Of a DNA stretch of 64,000 bases, positions 30,992 through 39,927 are shown piece by piece. The first letter of the stretch is position 1; every line of letters begins with the position of its first letter. The DNA is from Devosia sp. (GTDB lineage Bacteria; Pseudomonadota; Alphaproteobacteria; Rhizobiales; Devosiaceae): contig JADJPS010000005.1 of the NCBI GenBank assembly GCA_016713105.1, positions 186,001 through 250,000 of the forward strand. The letters run 5' to 3'. The notes beneath the pieces were generated by a model. The model did not search any database. It had not been told where the DNA came from and worked only from the letters and a program-made list of their open reading frames with translations. Made by a program: the position numbers and the translations under genes.

Positions 30992-31395
30992 TCAGCCGGC
31001 AGGCGGACAATCGGTGGCGAGGACCAGCCGGAACTTGCCCCCGATCCCGTCGGCATCTGCATGGACGATGTCCACGGCCGCCTCGTCGGGGTCCAGAGCG
31101 GGTAGGCGTTGAGCAGCATCGGGCGCTGCTCGGTCAACGGGACGGTGCAGGCGCGGCGGGATTTCGAGCCGTCGGCGGCCACGAACTCGGCGATGATGGC
31201 GCGCTGGCAGGTGCTGCCGTCGCACTGCTCGCCGACTTCGAGCGTCACGGCGCCGCTGGGCGAGGTGAAGCGATGGCTGGCGCTGAGGCCGGGAATGGCG
31301 AACCAGATCAGCGTGCCGACCAGCAGCAACAGCAGCAGCGTGCCGGCGATGAAGGCGGTCGGCGTGATGCCGGTTTCTTCGCTGCGCCTGGCCAC
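30992..31395 (-). pseudogene. Small membrane-anchored hypothetical protein, one frameshift
   Basis: About 134 codons from a GTG two bases after the rsmB stop, so probably co-transcribed with rsmB. One hydrophobic helix (FIAGTLLLLLLVGTLIWFAI) is followed by an extracytoplasmic part with two cysteines (GEQCDGSTCQ) and a late one (VLATDCPPAG). A single-base loss near 31100 breaks the frame between LLNAYPLWTP and DEAAVDIVHADADGIGG; both halves are well behaved on either side. I recognise no family. The 80 bases to the acyltransferase end hold nothing visible. Confidence 0.55.
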
Positions 31396-31397
31396 GG

Positions 31398-32690
31398 CTA
31401 CGACCGCTGCAACTGGATGAGGTAGAAGCCGTCGGTGCCGGTGAGCAGCGGGCTCAGGGCCACGCCGCCTTCCGGCGAGAAGCGGGCGCGGAGTTTCGAA
31501 CCGGAAAAGTGGGCCATCCATGCCTTGTTGCCGGGCGTGGCGGCGAAATCCGGATGGGCGGCGAGGAAGGCTTCCGCCTGCCTGCCGTTCTCCTCGGGCA
31601 GGACCGAGCAGGTGATGTAGACGAGCGTGCCGCCCGGTTTCAGGAAGCGGGCGGCGTCGACGAGGATCCCCCGCTGTTCCTCGACGCGGGCGGCAAGTTG
31701 CTCGGAGGTCAGCTTCCATTTGGCGGTGGGCTGGCGACGCCAGGTGCCGGTGCCGGTGCACGGTGCATCGACGACGACGCGATCGAGCTTGCCAACCAGG
31801 TCGTCGAGCGCTCCGGTCTTGGGTGGCCTGACCTGCACGTTGCGGACGCCGCTGCGCTTCAGCCGATCGTAGATCGGCGCCAGGCGCGCCCTGTCGCTGT
31901 CAAAGGCGAAGATCTGCCCCCGGTTCTGCATCGCTGCCGCCATCGCCAGGGTCTTGCCGCCGGCTCCGGCGCAGAAGTCTAGCACCTGCTCGTTGCCGCG
32001 GGCGCCGGCAAGGGTGGCGACGATCTGGCTGCCGAAGTCCTGCACCTCGAAGCCTCCGGTCAGAAAGCCCTCTTCGATCTGGACGTTTGGCGTGCGGCTG
32101 TCGCGCACCCCGGCGGCAAAGCGGATGCCGTTGGGGATCAGCATCTCGGGGTCGGGATGAAGGTGGTCGAGCGAGCGCAGCATGCGCTCGCGGCTCGACT
32201 TCAGCGTGTTGACCCGCAGGTCGAGCGGCGGTCGCCCGGCAAGGCCTTGCGCCTCCTCGATCCAGCTGGCGCCAAAACTCTCCTGGAGCAGCGGCACGGT
32301 CCATTCCGGCACGTCGCCACGAACGTGGTCGGGGGCGCCGGAGAGCGGGTCGACGGCCGTGAGGTGCCTCGCCTCGGCGTCGGAAACCGGGGTGGGTGCA
32401 AAGCGATCGGACGAGAAGTCCGCGTTGAGCCTGTCGACCGGCTCGCCCCACTCGCGCACTGCGACACTGAGCACCAGGGCTCGCGGCGCGTCGGATCCCA
32501 TGGCCCAGGCATGCGACGAGCGGCGGCGCAGCGCATCGTAGACGAGGTTGCCGATTGCCGCCCGGTCCCCCGCGCCAGCAAACCGGTTGGCGAGGCCCCA
32601 GGCCTTCAGCGCCTCGGCAACGGGGCGCCGGTGCGCCTCGACGTCGGCCAGCACCTCGATGGCGGCGGCCATTCTCCCGGGCAAACGCAT
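31398..32690 (-). CDS. rsmB: RsmB-type 16S rRNA m5C methyltransferase
   Basis: A 430-residue RsmB/NOL1/NOP2/Sun family enzyme that methylates C5 of a cytosine in 16S rRNA. A NusB-like N-terminal helical part (about 1-130) precedes the Rossmann domain. The SAM site is VLDFCAGAGGKTLAMAAAM, the aspartate motif is FAFDSDRARL, the motif IV cysteine is in VVDAPCTGTGTWRR and the catalytic cysteine in YITCSVLPEEN. The start directly abuts the stop of the MAPEG gene (TGAATG); a Met seven residues in is an alternative. It lies in an operon-like string with the MAPEG gene and guaB. Confidence 0.92.
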   Translation of the reverse strand: MRLPGRMAAAIEVLADVEAHRRPVAEALKAWGLANRFAGAGDRAAIGNLVYDALRRRSSHAWAMGSDAPRALVLSVAVREWGEPVDRLNADFSSDRFAPTPVSDAEARHLTAVDPLSGAPDHVRGDVPEWTVPLLQESFGASWIEEAQGLAGRPPLDLRVNTLKSSRERMLRSLDHLHPDPEMLIPNGIRFAAGVRDSRTPNVQIEEGFLTGGFEVQDFGSQIVATLAGARGNEQVLDFCAGAGGKTLAMAAAMQNRGQIFAFDSDRARLAPIYDRLKRSGVRNVQVRPPKTGALDDLVGKLDRVVVDAPCTGTGTWRRQPTAKWKLTSEQLAARVEEQRGILVDAARFLKPGGTLVYITCSVLPEENGRQAEAFLAAHPDFAATPGNKAWMAHFSGSKLRARFSPEGGVALSPLLTGTDGFYLIQLQRS

Positions 32691-33134
32691 TCAGGTGCCT
32701 CCAGTGGCTGCGAGGATCAGGCGGACTGCCAGGTCCAGCCACAGCCCGCAGAGCAGGGCGAGGCCGGCCGTATAGGCCCAGAAGCGCTGCATCACATGGT
32801 TGCTGGTGATGTGGATGAACGCATGCACATAGCGCGAGACGACGAAAGCCAGCGCCAGCGCCACCTCGATCGGCGTGGCGCCGAAGGCGATGGCGACGAG
32901 GCACGCGACATGGAACAGCACCGGCAACTGGAACTGGTTGTCGACCGCGTTCGACACCTTGCGCTCAGGCTCGGGCCAGCCGCTGCGGTCGGTCGCGATG
33001 TTGCGCACCTTCACCTGCCCGTTGATGACCATCGGCACACGGACCATCCCCAGGTACCAGATGAGGCCGAGCGCCAGAGCGCCCTGCAGCAGCATTGCGG
33101 CGACCAGCCAGAGTGCGGCAGCGTTCAGCGGCAA
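32691..33134 (-). CDS. MAPEG family membrane protein
   Basis: A 147-residue protein with four hydrophobic helices and the MAPEG signature region: VRNIATDRSGWPEPERKV, VDNQFQLPVLFHVACLVA and VVSRYVHAFIHITSNHV. In bacteria this family is mostly uncharacterised; some members have glutathione-dependent activities. It sits between guaB (3 bases upstream) and rsmB (abutting downstream) on the same strand, so it is probably translated from the guaB transcript. Confidence 0.85.
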   Translation of the reverse strand: MPLNAAALWLVAAMLLQGALALGLIWYLGMVRVPMVINGQVKVRNIATDRSGWPEPERKVSNAVDNQFQLPVLFHVACLVAIAFGATPIEVALALAFVVSRYVHAFIHITSNHVMQRFWAYTAGLALLCGLWLDLAVRLILAATGGT

Positions 33135-33137
33135 GCG

Positions 33138-34640
33138 TCAGTTCCCACCGCGGTAGTTCGGGCTCTCCCGCGTGATCGACACGTCGTGCACATGGCTCTC
33201 GGAGAGGGCCGCGCCCGAGATCTTGACGAACACCGCGTTGTCGCGGAACTCCGACAACGTGTGGGCCCCGGTGTATCCCATGGCGGCCCGCAGCCCGCCG
33301 GCCAGCTGATGCAGCACGTTGCCGGCCGCGCCCTTGTAGGGGACCTGGCCCTCGATGCCCTCGGGCACCAGCTTCAGGCTGTCGTTGACTTCCTGCTGGA
33401 AGTACCGGTCGGCGGAGCCGCGCGCCATCGCGCCGACCGACCCCATGCCACGGTAGGATTTGTAGGATCGTCCCTGGTAGAGATAGACCTCGCCCGGGCT
33501 CTCGTCCGTTCCGGCCAGCAGCGAGCCCACCATCACGCAGGACGCGCCGCCCGCCAGCGCCTTGGCCATGTCGCCGGAGAACTTGATGCCGCCGTCGGCG
33601 ATGACCGGTACACCCTGCCGGTCGGCCTCCTCGGCGCAGGCCATCACCGCTGCAAGTTGCGGCACGCCGACGCCGGCGACGATGCGCGTGGTGCAGATGG
33701 AGCCGGGCCCGATGCCCACCTTCACCGTGTCCGCACCTGCCGCGATCAAGGCCTTCGTGGCCTCCCGGGTCGCGACGTTTCCGGCGACGATCCGTGTCGA
33801 GTTGCTCTCCCGCTTGACCCGTTCGACCGCCTTCAGCACGCCCTCCGAGTGCCCGTGGGCAGTATCGACGACGAGCAGGTCCACCCCGGCATCGATCAGT
33901 GCCAGCGAGCGCTCGTAGCCGGCGTCGCCGACCCCGGTCGCCGCTGCGACGCGCAGCCGCCCCTGGGCGTCCTTGACCGCATTCGGATTGAGCCGGGCCT
34001 TCTCGATGTCCTTGACGGTGATGAGGCCGACGCAGCGGCCATCGTCGTCGAGCACCAGCAGTTTTTCGATGCGGTGCGCGTGCAGCAGGCGCTTGGCGTC
34101 TTCCTTGCTTACGCCGTCGCGCACCGTCACCAGCCTTTCGTGCGTCATCAACTCGGCGATCGGCTGGTTGGGGTTGGAGGCGAAGCGAACGTCGCGGTTG
34201 GTGAGGATGCCGACCAGCCGGCCCAGCCGGCGGCCGCCCTTGCCGCCGTTCTCGACCACGGGGATGCCGGAGATCCGGTTCGCTTGCATCAGCGCCAGTG
34301 CGTCGGCCAGCGTCGCATCCGGACCGATGGTGATGGGGTTGACCACCATCCCGCTCTCGAAGCTCTTGACTGCCCGCACGTGCTCCGCCTGAACCGCGAT
34401 GTCGAGGTTCTTGTGGATCACCCCCATACCGCCGGCCTGGGCCATGGCAATGGCCATTCGGCTCTCCGTCACCGTATCCATGGCCGAGCTCAGGATCGGG
34501 ATATTCAGCGCGATGTCCTTGGTCACGCGGGTGCTGATGTCGACCTGGGTGGGCAGCACATCGGAGTGCGCCGGTTGCAGCAGCACGTCATCGAAGGTCA
34601 GGGCGCTCTCGCCGGTGATGGAGGAAATGATCTTCGCCAA
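33138..34640 (-). CDS. guaB: Inosine-5'-monophosphate dehydrogenase
   Basis: A 500-residue enzyme for the NAD-dependent step from IMP to XMP, feeding GuaA. The N-terminus SSITGESALTFDDVLLQPAH is classic. Two CBS domains (about 100-220) interrupt the barrel. The catalytic loop is GIGPGSICTTRIVAGVGVPQ with its cysteine, and the flap has RGMGSVGAM. No ATG fits the conserved start. The best fit is a TTG at 34640 reading MAKIISS, behind GAAGGAAGG. Longer reading upstream gives no family-like sequence. Confidence 0.95.
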   Translation of the reverse strand: MAKIISSITGESALTFDDVLLQPAHSDVLPTQVDISTRVTKDIALNIPILSSAMDTVTESRMAIAMAQAGGMGVIHKNLDIAVQAEHVRAVKSFESGMVVNPITIGPDATLADALALMQANRISGIPVVENGGKGGRRLGRLVGILTNRDVRFASNPNQPIAELMTHERLVTVRDGVSKEDAKRLLHAHRIEKLLVLDDDGRCVGLITVKDIEKARLNPNAVKDAQGRLRVAAATGVGDAGYERSLALIDAGVDLLVVDTAHGHSEGVLKAVERVKRESNSTRIVAGNVATREATKALIAAGADTVKVGIGPGSICTTRIVAGVGVPQLAAVMACAEEADRQGVPVIADGGIKFSGDMAKALAGGASCVMVGSLLAGTDESPGEVYLYQGRSYKSYRGMGSVGAMARGSADRYFQQEVNDSLKLVPEGIEGQVPYKGAAGNVLHQLAGGLRAAMGYTGAHTLSEFRDNAVFVKISGAALSESHVHDVSITRESPNYRGGN

Positions 34641-34902
34641 GGGGTGGGCCCTTCCTTCTGTCGCACAGAAAAACGGAAGCCCGTGAGCGGGGTCGACTCG
34701 TCGCCGGCTCACGGGTTGGCGAGGGTGATTAGCACCGGTGCGCGGGCTTGGGAAGCCATCTGTGCGCATGACGCTTCGCCACATGGGACAGGGCTCCGGA
34801 ATGGGCGTAGGCTCTCGGGCGTGGACGCGCCTCGCACGGTGCGGAACGCCAGCACCGCGGAGGATGTCAGTAACCGAACAAACAGAGAACAGGAGGAGCA
34901 AG

Positions 34903-36954
34903 ATGACAATCGACAACGGCAGACAAGGCGGGCCCCGGTGCATCGCCCTTGTGGGTCCGTTCGCGAGTGGCAAGACAACGCTGCTCGAGGCGATCCTGGC
35001 ACGCACGGGGGCCGTCACCCGGCAGGGCCGGGTCAAGGATGGCAACACGGTGGGAGACGCATCGCCCGAGGCCCGCGCCAACGCCATGAGCGTTGAGGCC
35101 AACACCGCCGAAACCAGCTACATGGGCGACAGCTACACCTTCATCGACTGTCCCGGATCGATCGAATTCCAGTACGAGGCCATCCCGGTGCTGGCCGGCG
35201 TGGATCTGGCAATCGTCGTTGCCGAAGCGGACAGCAAGAAGGTCCCGGCGCTGCAACTCATCCTGCGCGACCTGGAGGCGCGGCGCGTACCCCACATCCT
35301 GTTCCTCAACAAGATCGACCGCCTCTCCGGTTCGGTGCGCGACGTCCTGCTGATGCTGCAGTCGGCAAGCAAGGTGCCGCTGGTGCTGCGCCAGCTGCCC
35401 ATGATCCGGGATGGGATCGTCGCCGGCTGCATCGATCTGGCGCTGGAACGCGCGCATCTTTACCACGAGGGCGCAGAGAGCGAGGTCGTGGCCTTGCCCG
35501 ACGCGGAGCGTGCCGACGAGATCGAAGCCCGCACCGCCATGCTCGAAACCATCGCCGATTTCGACGACGAGTTGCTGGAAAAGCTCCTCGAGGACGTTCG
35601 TCCGGGCAGAACCTCATCTTCCACGACCTTGTCGAGGAGATGCGTCAAAGGCAAGATCTGTCCGGTGTTCCTGGGCTCGGCAGAGCATGGCAACGGGATC
35701 TCGCGCCTGCTCAAGGCGCTGCGGCACGAGGCGCCCGGCATCGAGCAGACCCGGGCGAGGCTCGGCCTCGATGACGGTCGCGGCACCGTCGTCCAGGTGC
35801 TCAAGACGCTGCAGACCCAGCGCAGCGGCAAGCTCTGCGTTGCCCGCCTGTTGAGCGGGACGCTCGCCGACGGCGCGACGCTGAGAACCGACGACGGACG
35901 CGAGACCAAGGTGTCAGGACTGTTTCGCCTGCTCGGGCAGGACAGCAGCAAGCGAGATACGGCGCGGGCCGGCGACACGGTGGCGCTCGGCAAGGTCGAG
36001 GCGGCGCGGACCGGCGACACGCTCTCGAGCGGTGGCGGCGTCGCCGATCTTGCACCCCTGCCGGCATCGAACCCGATGATGGCGATCGCCATCGCTCCCC
36101 GGGAGCACAAGGACGATGTCCGGCTGTCCGCGGCCCTTGCCAAGGTGCTCGAGGAGGATCCGTCGCTGCGCCTCACCCACATCGCCGAAACCGGCGAGAC
36201 CGTGATCGAAGGCCTGGGGGAAATGCACCTCAGGGTGGTCACCGAGCGAATTTCCAACCGCTACGGCGTCCCGCTGCAGGTCTCCCAGCCGCGCGTCGCC
36301 TACCGGGAAACCATCCGCAAGTCGACCAGCGTGCGGGGGCGGCACAAGAAGCAGTCTGGCGGGCACGGGCAGTTCGGGGATGTCGTTCTGACCATCGGGC
36401 CGGTCGAGCGGGGCGCGGGCCTGGGGTTCACCGAGACCATCACCGGCGGCGTCGTGCCGCGGCAGTACATATCCTCGGTCGAGACCGGCGTGATGGAGTA
36501 TTTCGCGGCCGGCGGCCCCCTCGGATTTCCGGTCGTCGACGTGGCGGTGACGCTCACCGACGGCTCCTATCACGCCGTCGACAGCTCCGACATGGCCTTC
36601 CGGCAGGCCGCACATGTCGGCATGCGCGAGGGCATGCCGCAATGCGAGCCCGTGCTGCTCGAGCCGGTCATGGATGTCGTCGTGCATTGTCCGGCCGACG
36701 CGACGGCGCGCATCAACGCCATCCTGCCGCGTCGGCGTGGTCACATCGTCGGTTCGGATGCGCGGCCGGGCTGGGACGGTTGGGACGACGTCCGGGCGCT
36801 GGTACCGGCCTCTGAACTGCAGGACCTCATCATCGAACTGCGCTCGGCAACGGCCGGGGTCGGCAGCTTCGAGCAGCACTTCGACCACCTTGCCGAGGTG
36901 CCGGCCCGGCTGGCCGAGGAGATTGCCCAGCGCTACGGGCGTCAGGCCGCGTGA
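34903..36954 (+). CDS. EF-G-like GTPase paralogue (FusA2-type)
   Basis: A 683-residue protein with the domain order of elongation factor G but divergent: P-loop ALVGPFASGKTTLLEAIL, switch II FIDCPGSIEFQ (DCPG, not DTPG) and NKID; then domain II, domain IV (SGGHGQFGDVVLTIGP) and domain V (EPVMDVVVHCP). It is not next to rpsL-rpsG-tuf, so it is the accessory type, of unknown role. The ATG at 34903 follows an excellent AGGAGGAG. Residues encoded at 35607-35648 look out of frame: the alternative frame gives QNLIFHDLVEEMRQ, far more family-like than the TSSSTTLSRRCVK read here. This implies a lost G and a gained A that compensate. Confidence 0.85.
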   Translation: MTIDNGRQGGPRCIALVGPFASGKTTLLEAILARTGAVTRQGRVKDGNTVGDASPEARANAMSVEANTAETSYMGDSYTFIDCPGSIEFQYEAIPVLAGVDLAIVVAEADSKKVPALQLILRDLEARRVPHILFLNKIDRLSGSVRDVLLMLQSASKVPLVLRQLPMIRDGIVAGCIDLALERAHLYHEGAESEVVALPDAERADEIEARTAMLETIADFDDELLEKLLEDVRPGRTSSSTTLSRRCVKGKICPVFLGSAEHGNGISRLLKALRHEAPGIEQTRARLGLDDGRGTVVQVLKTLQTQRSGKLCVARLLSGTLADGATLRTDDGRETKVSGLFRLLGQDSSKRDTARAGDTVALGKVEAARTGDTLSSGGGVADLAPLPASNPMMAIAIAPREHKDDVRLSAALAKVLEEDPSLRLTHIAETGETVIEGLGEMHLRVVTERISNRYGVPLQVSQPRVAYRETIRKSTSVRGRHKKQSGGHGQFGDVVLTIGPVERGAGLGFTETITGGVVPRQYISSVETGVMEYFAAGGPLGFPVVDVAVTLTDGSYHAVDSSDMAFRQAAHVGMREGMPQCEPVLLEPVMDVVVHCPADATARINAILPRRRGHIVGSDARPGWDGWDDVRALVPASELQDLIIELRSATAGVGSFEQHFDHLAEVPARLAEEIAQRYGRQAA

Positions 36955-36963
36955 GGTACGCTC

Positions 36964-38286
36964 TCAGGCGTCGGCATCGGCCGGCGCCTGTCGGCCGAGC
37001 TGTGGGAAGTCCATGGCCTCGACCCGGGCGATCAGCGCCTCGATCCGGTCGACCCGTTCCACATGCCGCTGTTCCATGGAAAAGTTCAGCGTCATGAACT
37101 CGCGGCCCGGGCAGAACGTCGAGATGTTGGACGAGGCGTGATAGGCACCGCAATAGATTGGCTCGATCATCCAGTCGGTGACCGGCCCCATCGTGTGATG
37201 CGGCGGCACCAGGGTGAGCACGTTGTCGGTGCGCCCGGAGAAGCGCCAGAAACGTTCGCCGTACAGGAACGGGAAGAAGCGGTGAATCCGTCGGTGCATG
37301 GCGAACAACGCCAGCACGCTCAACTGGAATGAGGTGATGTCCTTGTTCTCGATCTCGCTGAGAACGCGGTCGACGCCACGCACGTAGTCGACAAAGTCTT
37401 CCTTGTAGGGGAGCTTGGCCATAAGGGCGCGCACCCTGAAGAAGTCGTCGTCCGCAGCGGTGCGGTTGGTGTCGAGCATGGTGTAGGCGGCGGTGACCAC
37501 TTCCTCGTTGAGGCGGCGGTCCTTGTCGGAATGCAGGGCGTGCGTCACCGCTGCGAAGTACAGGGACCGCTGGCGCACCCCGAGCCGATTGGCCAGCCGG
37601 CGCATGCGATCACGCCTCAGGGCAAGGGTGCGGAAGCCCCAGGCCTTTTCCTTCGGGGACAGCAGGTGAGCAAAGAACAGGTGGATCGCCGCACCGAGGC
37701 CGGCCTTCAGCACCCCCTTGAAGCGGGCGCCGAAACTCACCTTGTTGTCCTTGTTGGACTGGATGCCGTGCCCCGCGGTCTGCGAGCGCGACAGCAGTGC
37801 CGAATCGGAGCCTTCGAGCACGCAATGGGCAGCGCGCACCTGGATGATCGAAACCCGGCCCTCCCCGTCGGCGCCGCCCTTGCGCGTCGCCGCCATGAAG
37901 CGGAACAGCGGCAGGTCGGGATGATCGAAGATGTCGGCGCTCTTGGAGATCCACTTGTCCGGATAGCCGTCGAACTCGTCCACCATTTCAACCGAGGTGA
38001 TTGCCTCGAGCTGTGCGTCGGTGAACGGATGGCCCGGTCGCGCCCCCGCAAAGCCATGCGTCAGCTGCGGCGCCAGCGCCACGACCTGAGACGCCAGGTC
38101 CTTGAGCTTCTTCTTGTCGAAGGCCGCCTTGGAGAAGGCCGTGAAGAAGATGGTGTCCTTGCCGGCATAGAGGAACCACTGGAAGTTCGTGAACAGCGCC
38201 TGCGGGTCCTTCTGGATGGCCGCGAAAGCGAGGTCGAGCGATGCGGCGTGATCGCTGGCGAAGCTCGAGGACGAAAAGCTCTTCAT
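36964..38286 (-). CDS. Conserved protein of unknown function, acyltransferase-like features
   Basis: A 440-residue protein without signal peptide or membrane segments. Landmarks are a lead KSFSSSSFASDHAASLDLAF, a block QVRAAHCVLEGSDSALLSR and late motifs LVPPHHTMGPVTDWMIEPIY and FSMEQRHVERVDRIEALIAR. The HCVLEGSD block faintly recalls the HHxxxDG site of condensation and wax-ester-synthase enzymes but lacks the second histidine and the glycine, so I do not assign it. I start at the ATG at 38286; reading can extend to 38346 with low-quality sequence. It converges on the EF-G-like gene and diverges from the transporters. Confidence 0.55.
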   Translation of the reverse strand: MKSFSSSSFASDHAASLDLAFAAIQKDPQALFTNFQWFLYAGKDTIFFTAFSKAAFDKKKLKDLASQVVALAPQLTHGFAGARPGHPFTDAQLEAITSVEMVDEFDGYPDKWISKSADIFDHPDLPLFRFMAATRKGGADGEGRVSIIQVRAAHCVLEGSDSALLSRSQTAGHGIQSNKDNKVSFGARFKGVLKAGLGAAIHLFFAHLLSPKEKAWGFRTLALRRDRMRRLANRLGVRQRSLYFAAVTHALHSDKDRRLNEEVVTAAYTMLDTNRTAADDDFFRVRALMAKLPYKEDFVDYVRGVDRVLSEIENKDITSFQLSVLALFAMHRRIHRFFPFLYGERFWRFSGRTDNVLTLVPPHHTMGPVTDWMIEPIYCGAYHASSNISTFCPGREFMTLNFSMEQRHVERVDRIEALIARVEAMDFPQLGRQAPADADA

Positions 38287-38351
38287 CGTTTGACACCGAA
38301 GGTCTGCGTTTGTCCCTATAGGCCACGCAATCTGGCACAGGGTCAACGGGA

Positions 38352-39845
38352 GTGATTCATGTTGTTGCCGGTTGCACCGGCTTTCCGCTGCGCCTAAAGC
38401 TAAATAGCTTCAATCCTAACGTTGCTTCGCCCGAAGCGGGTTCCTTGCGCATCATTCCTCTCGTCCTCGCGGTTGCCCTGTTCATGGAGAACATGGACTC
38501 GACGGTGATCGCCACATCGTTGCCGGCCATCGCAGCCGATATCGGGGCCGAACCGATCTCGCTGAAGCTCGCCCTGACCGCGTACTTCGTGGCACTCGCC
38601 ATCTTCATTCCGCTTTCCGGGTGGGTGGCGGACCGGTTCGGGGCGCGCAACGTCTTCCGCTGGGCGATCCTGGTGTTCATGGTGGGCTCCATCAGTTGCG
38701 CCTTCTCGTTCTCGCTCGAGACCTTCGTCGGCTCGCGATTCCTGCAGGGCATGGGGGCCTCGATGATGACGCCGCTGGCCCGGCTGGTGCTGGTCAGGGC
38801 GACGCCGCGGACCGAACTGGTTTCGGCCATGGCGTGGCTGACGCTGCCGGCGCTGATCGGGCCGCTGACCGGTCCGCCGATCGGCGGGTTCCTCACCACC
38901 TATCTGAGCTGGCACTGGATCTTCTGGATCAACGTCCCGATCGGGATCCTGGGCATTGTCATGACCTCGATCTTCCTGCCCAGGATCGAGCCGCGCACGC
39001 CGCGACCGATCGACCTGGTGGGGTTCGTCCTCGCCGGCATCGCCTTTGCCGGCACCATCTTCGGCCTTTCGGTGATCAGCCTGCCCGCCATTCCGCTGGT
39101 GGCCGGATACATCGCGGTCGCTGTCGGGGGGATCGCCGGCCTCGCCTACTGGCGGCATAGCCGGCGGACCGAACACCCGTTGCTCGATCCCCGGCTGTTC
39201 TCCCGCTACCGGCTGTTCCGCAGCGCGATCATCGGCGGCTCGATCTTCCGCATCGGAGTCGGCGCGACGCCGTTCCTGCTGCCCCTGATGCTGCAGATCG
39301 CCTTCGGGATGACGCCATTCGAAAGCGGCCTCATCACCTTCGTGGGGGCGGTGGGTGCCATGCTGAGCAAGTTCGGGGCGGAACGCATGTTCGCCGGTTT
39401 CGGCTTTCCGCGCGTCCTCGTCACTGCAGCCATTGCGGGATGCCTGTCACTCGGGGTGATCGGGTTCTTCGGGCCGGAGACGCCCCACCTGATCCTGTAT
39501 GCCGTGCTGCTGACCACCGGATTGTTGCGCTCCATGTTCTTCACCGGGGTCAACGCCCTCGGCTTCGCCGACGTCGAGGAGCAGGACGCCAGCCAGGCGA
39601 CGGCAATCTCGGCCGTCAGCCAGCAGCTGAGCATTGCGCTGGGCGTCGCGGTGGCCGGTGGGGCGCTGGAACTGAGCGCTCGCCTGGCCGGCGGCGGATT
39701 GACGCTCGAAGCTTTCCACTTCGCCTGGTTCGTGGTGGCCGGCGTGTCGCTGCTGAGCGCGATACCGTTCCTGAAGCTGCCGCCCGATGCCGGCAGCGAC
39801 GTCTCGGGACATCGCGCCAAGCTGCTCAAGCCCGCCGAAGGCTGA
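38352..39845 (+). CDS. MFS transporter, DHA2 (EmrB/QacA-type), first of tandem pair
   Basis: A 497-residue transporter with 12-14 hydrophobic helices. DHA2 landmarks are ALFMENMDSTVIATSLPAIA in helix 1, the loop 2-3 motif GWVADRFGARNVFRWA, RFLQGMGASMMTPLARL in helix 4 and the antiporter motif LPALIGPLTGPPIGGFL. It exports small molecules by proton exchange; the substrate is unknown. The start is uncertain: a GTG at 38352 has only a weak upstream GGGAG, and the first 30 residues are not conserved with the downstream paralogue, which begins at the equivalent of SLRIIPLVL. The paralogue follows after 82 bases. Confidence 0.88.
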   Translation: MIHVVAGCTGFPLRLKLNSFNPNVASPEAGSLRIIPLVLAVALFMENMDSTVIATSLPAIAADIGAEPISLKLALTAYFVALAIFIPLSGWVADRFGARNVFRWAILVFMVGSISCAFSFSLETFVGSRFLQGMGASMMTPLARLVLVRATPRTELVSAMAWLTLPALIGPLTGPPIGGFLTTYLSWHWIFWINVPIGILGIVMTSIFLPRIEPRTPRPIDLVGFVLAGIAFAGTIFGLSVISLPAIPLVAGYIAVAVGGIAGLAYWRHSRRTEHPLLDPRLFSRYRLFRSAIIGGSIFRIGVGATPFLLPLMLQIAFGMTPFESGLITFVGAVGAMLSKFGAERMFAGFGFPRVLVTAAIAGCLSLGVIGFFGPETPHLILYAVLLTTGLLRSMFFTGVNALGFADVEEQDASQATAISAVSQQLSIALGVAVAGGALELSARLAGGGLTLEAFHFAWFVVAGVSLLSAIPFLKLPPDAGSDVSGHRAKLLKPAEG

Positions 39846-39927
39846 GACCGGGCAGCGGTTCGATCGGACAGGGACAGGGAACACCTCAAGTGCTAGAGCA
39901 ACTGCCGCAAACCTGTCTCCGGACCCC

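Noticed and set aside
30790..31761. 323-codon minus-strand open frame spanning the rsmB end and the downstream gap
   Set aside because: Only its middle part (a membrane helix and cysteine motifs) is protein-like; the ends overlap rsmB and the acyltransferase out of frame.
32157..35096. 979-codon plus-strand open frame across rsmB, the MAPEG gene and guaB
   Set aside because: It lies opposite three well-identified genes and shows only the Arg/His-rich composition of an antisense reading.
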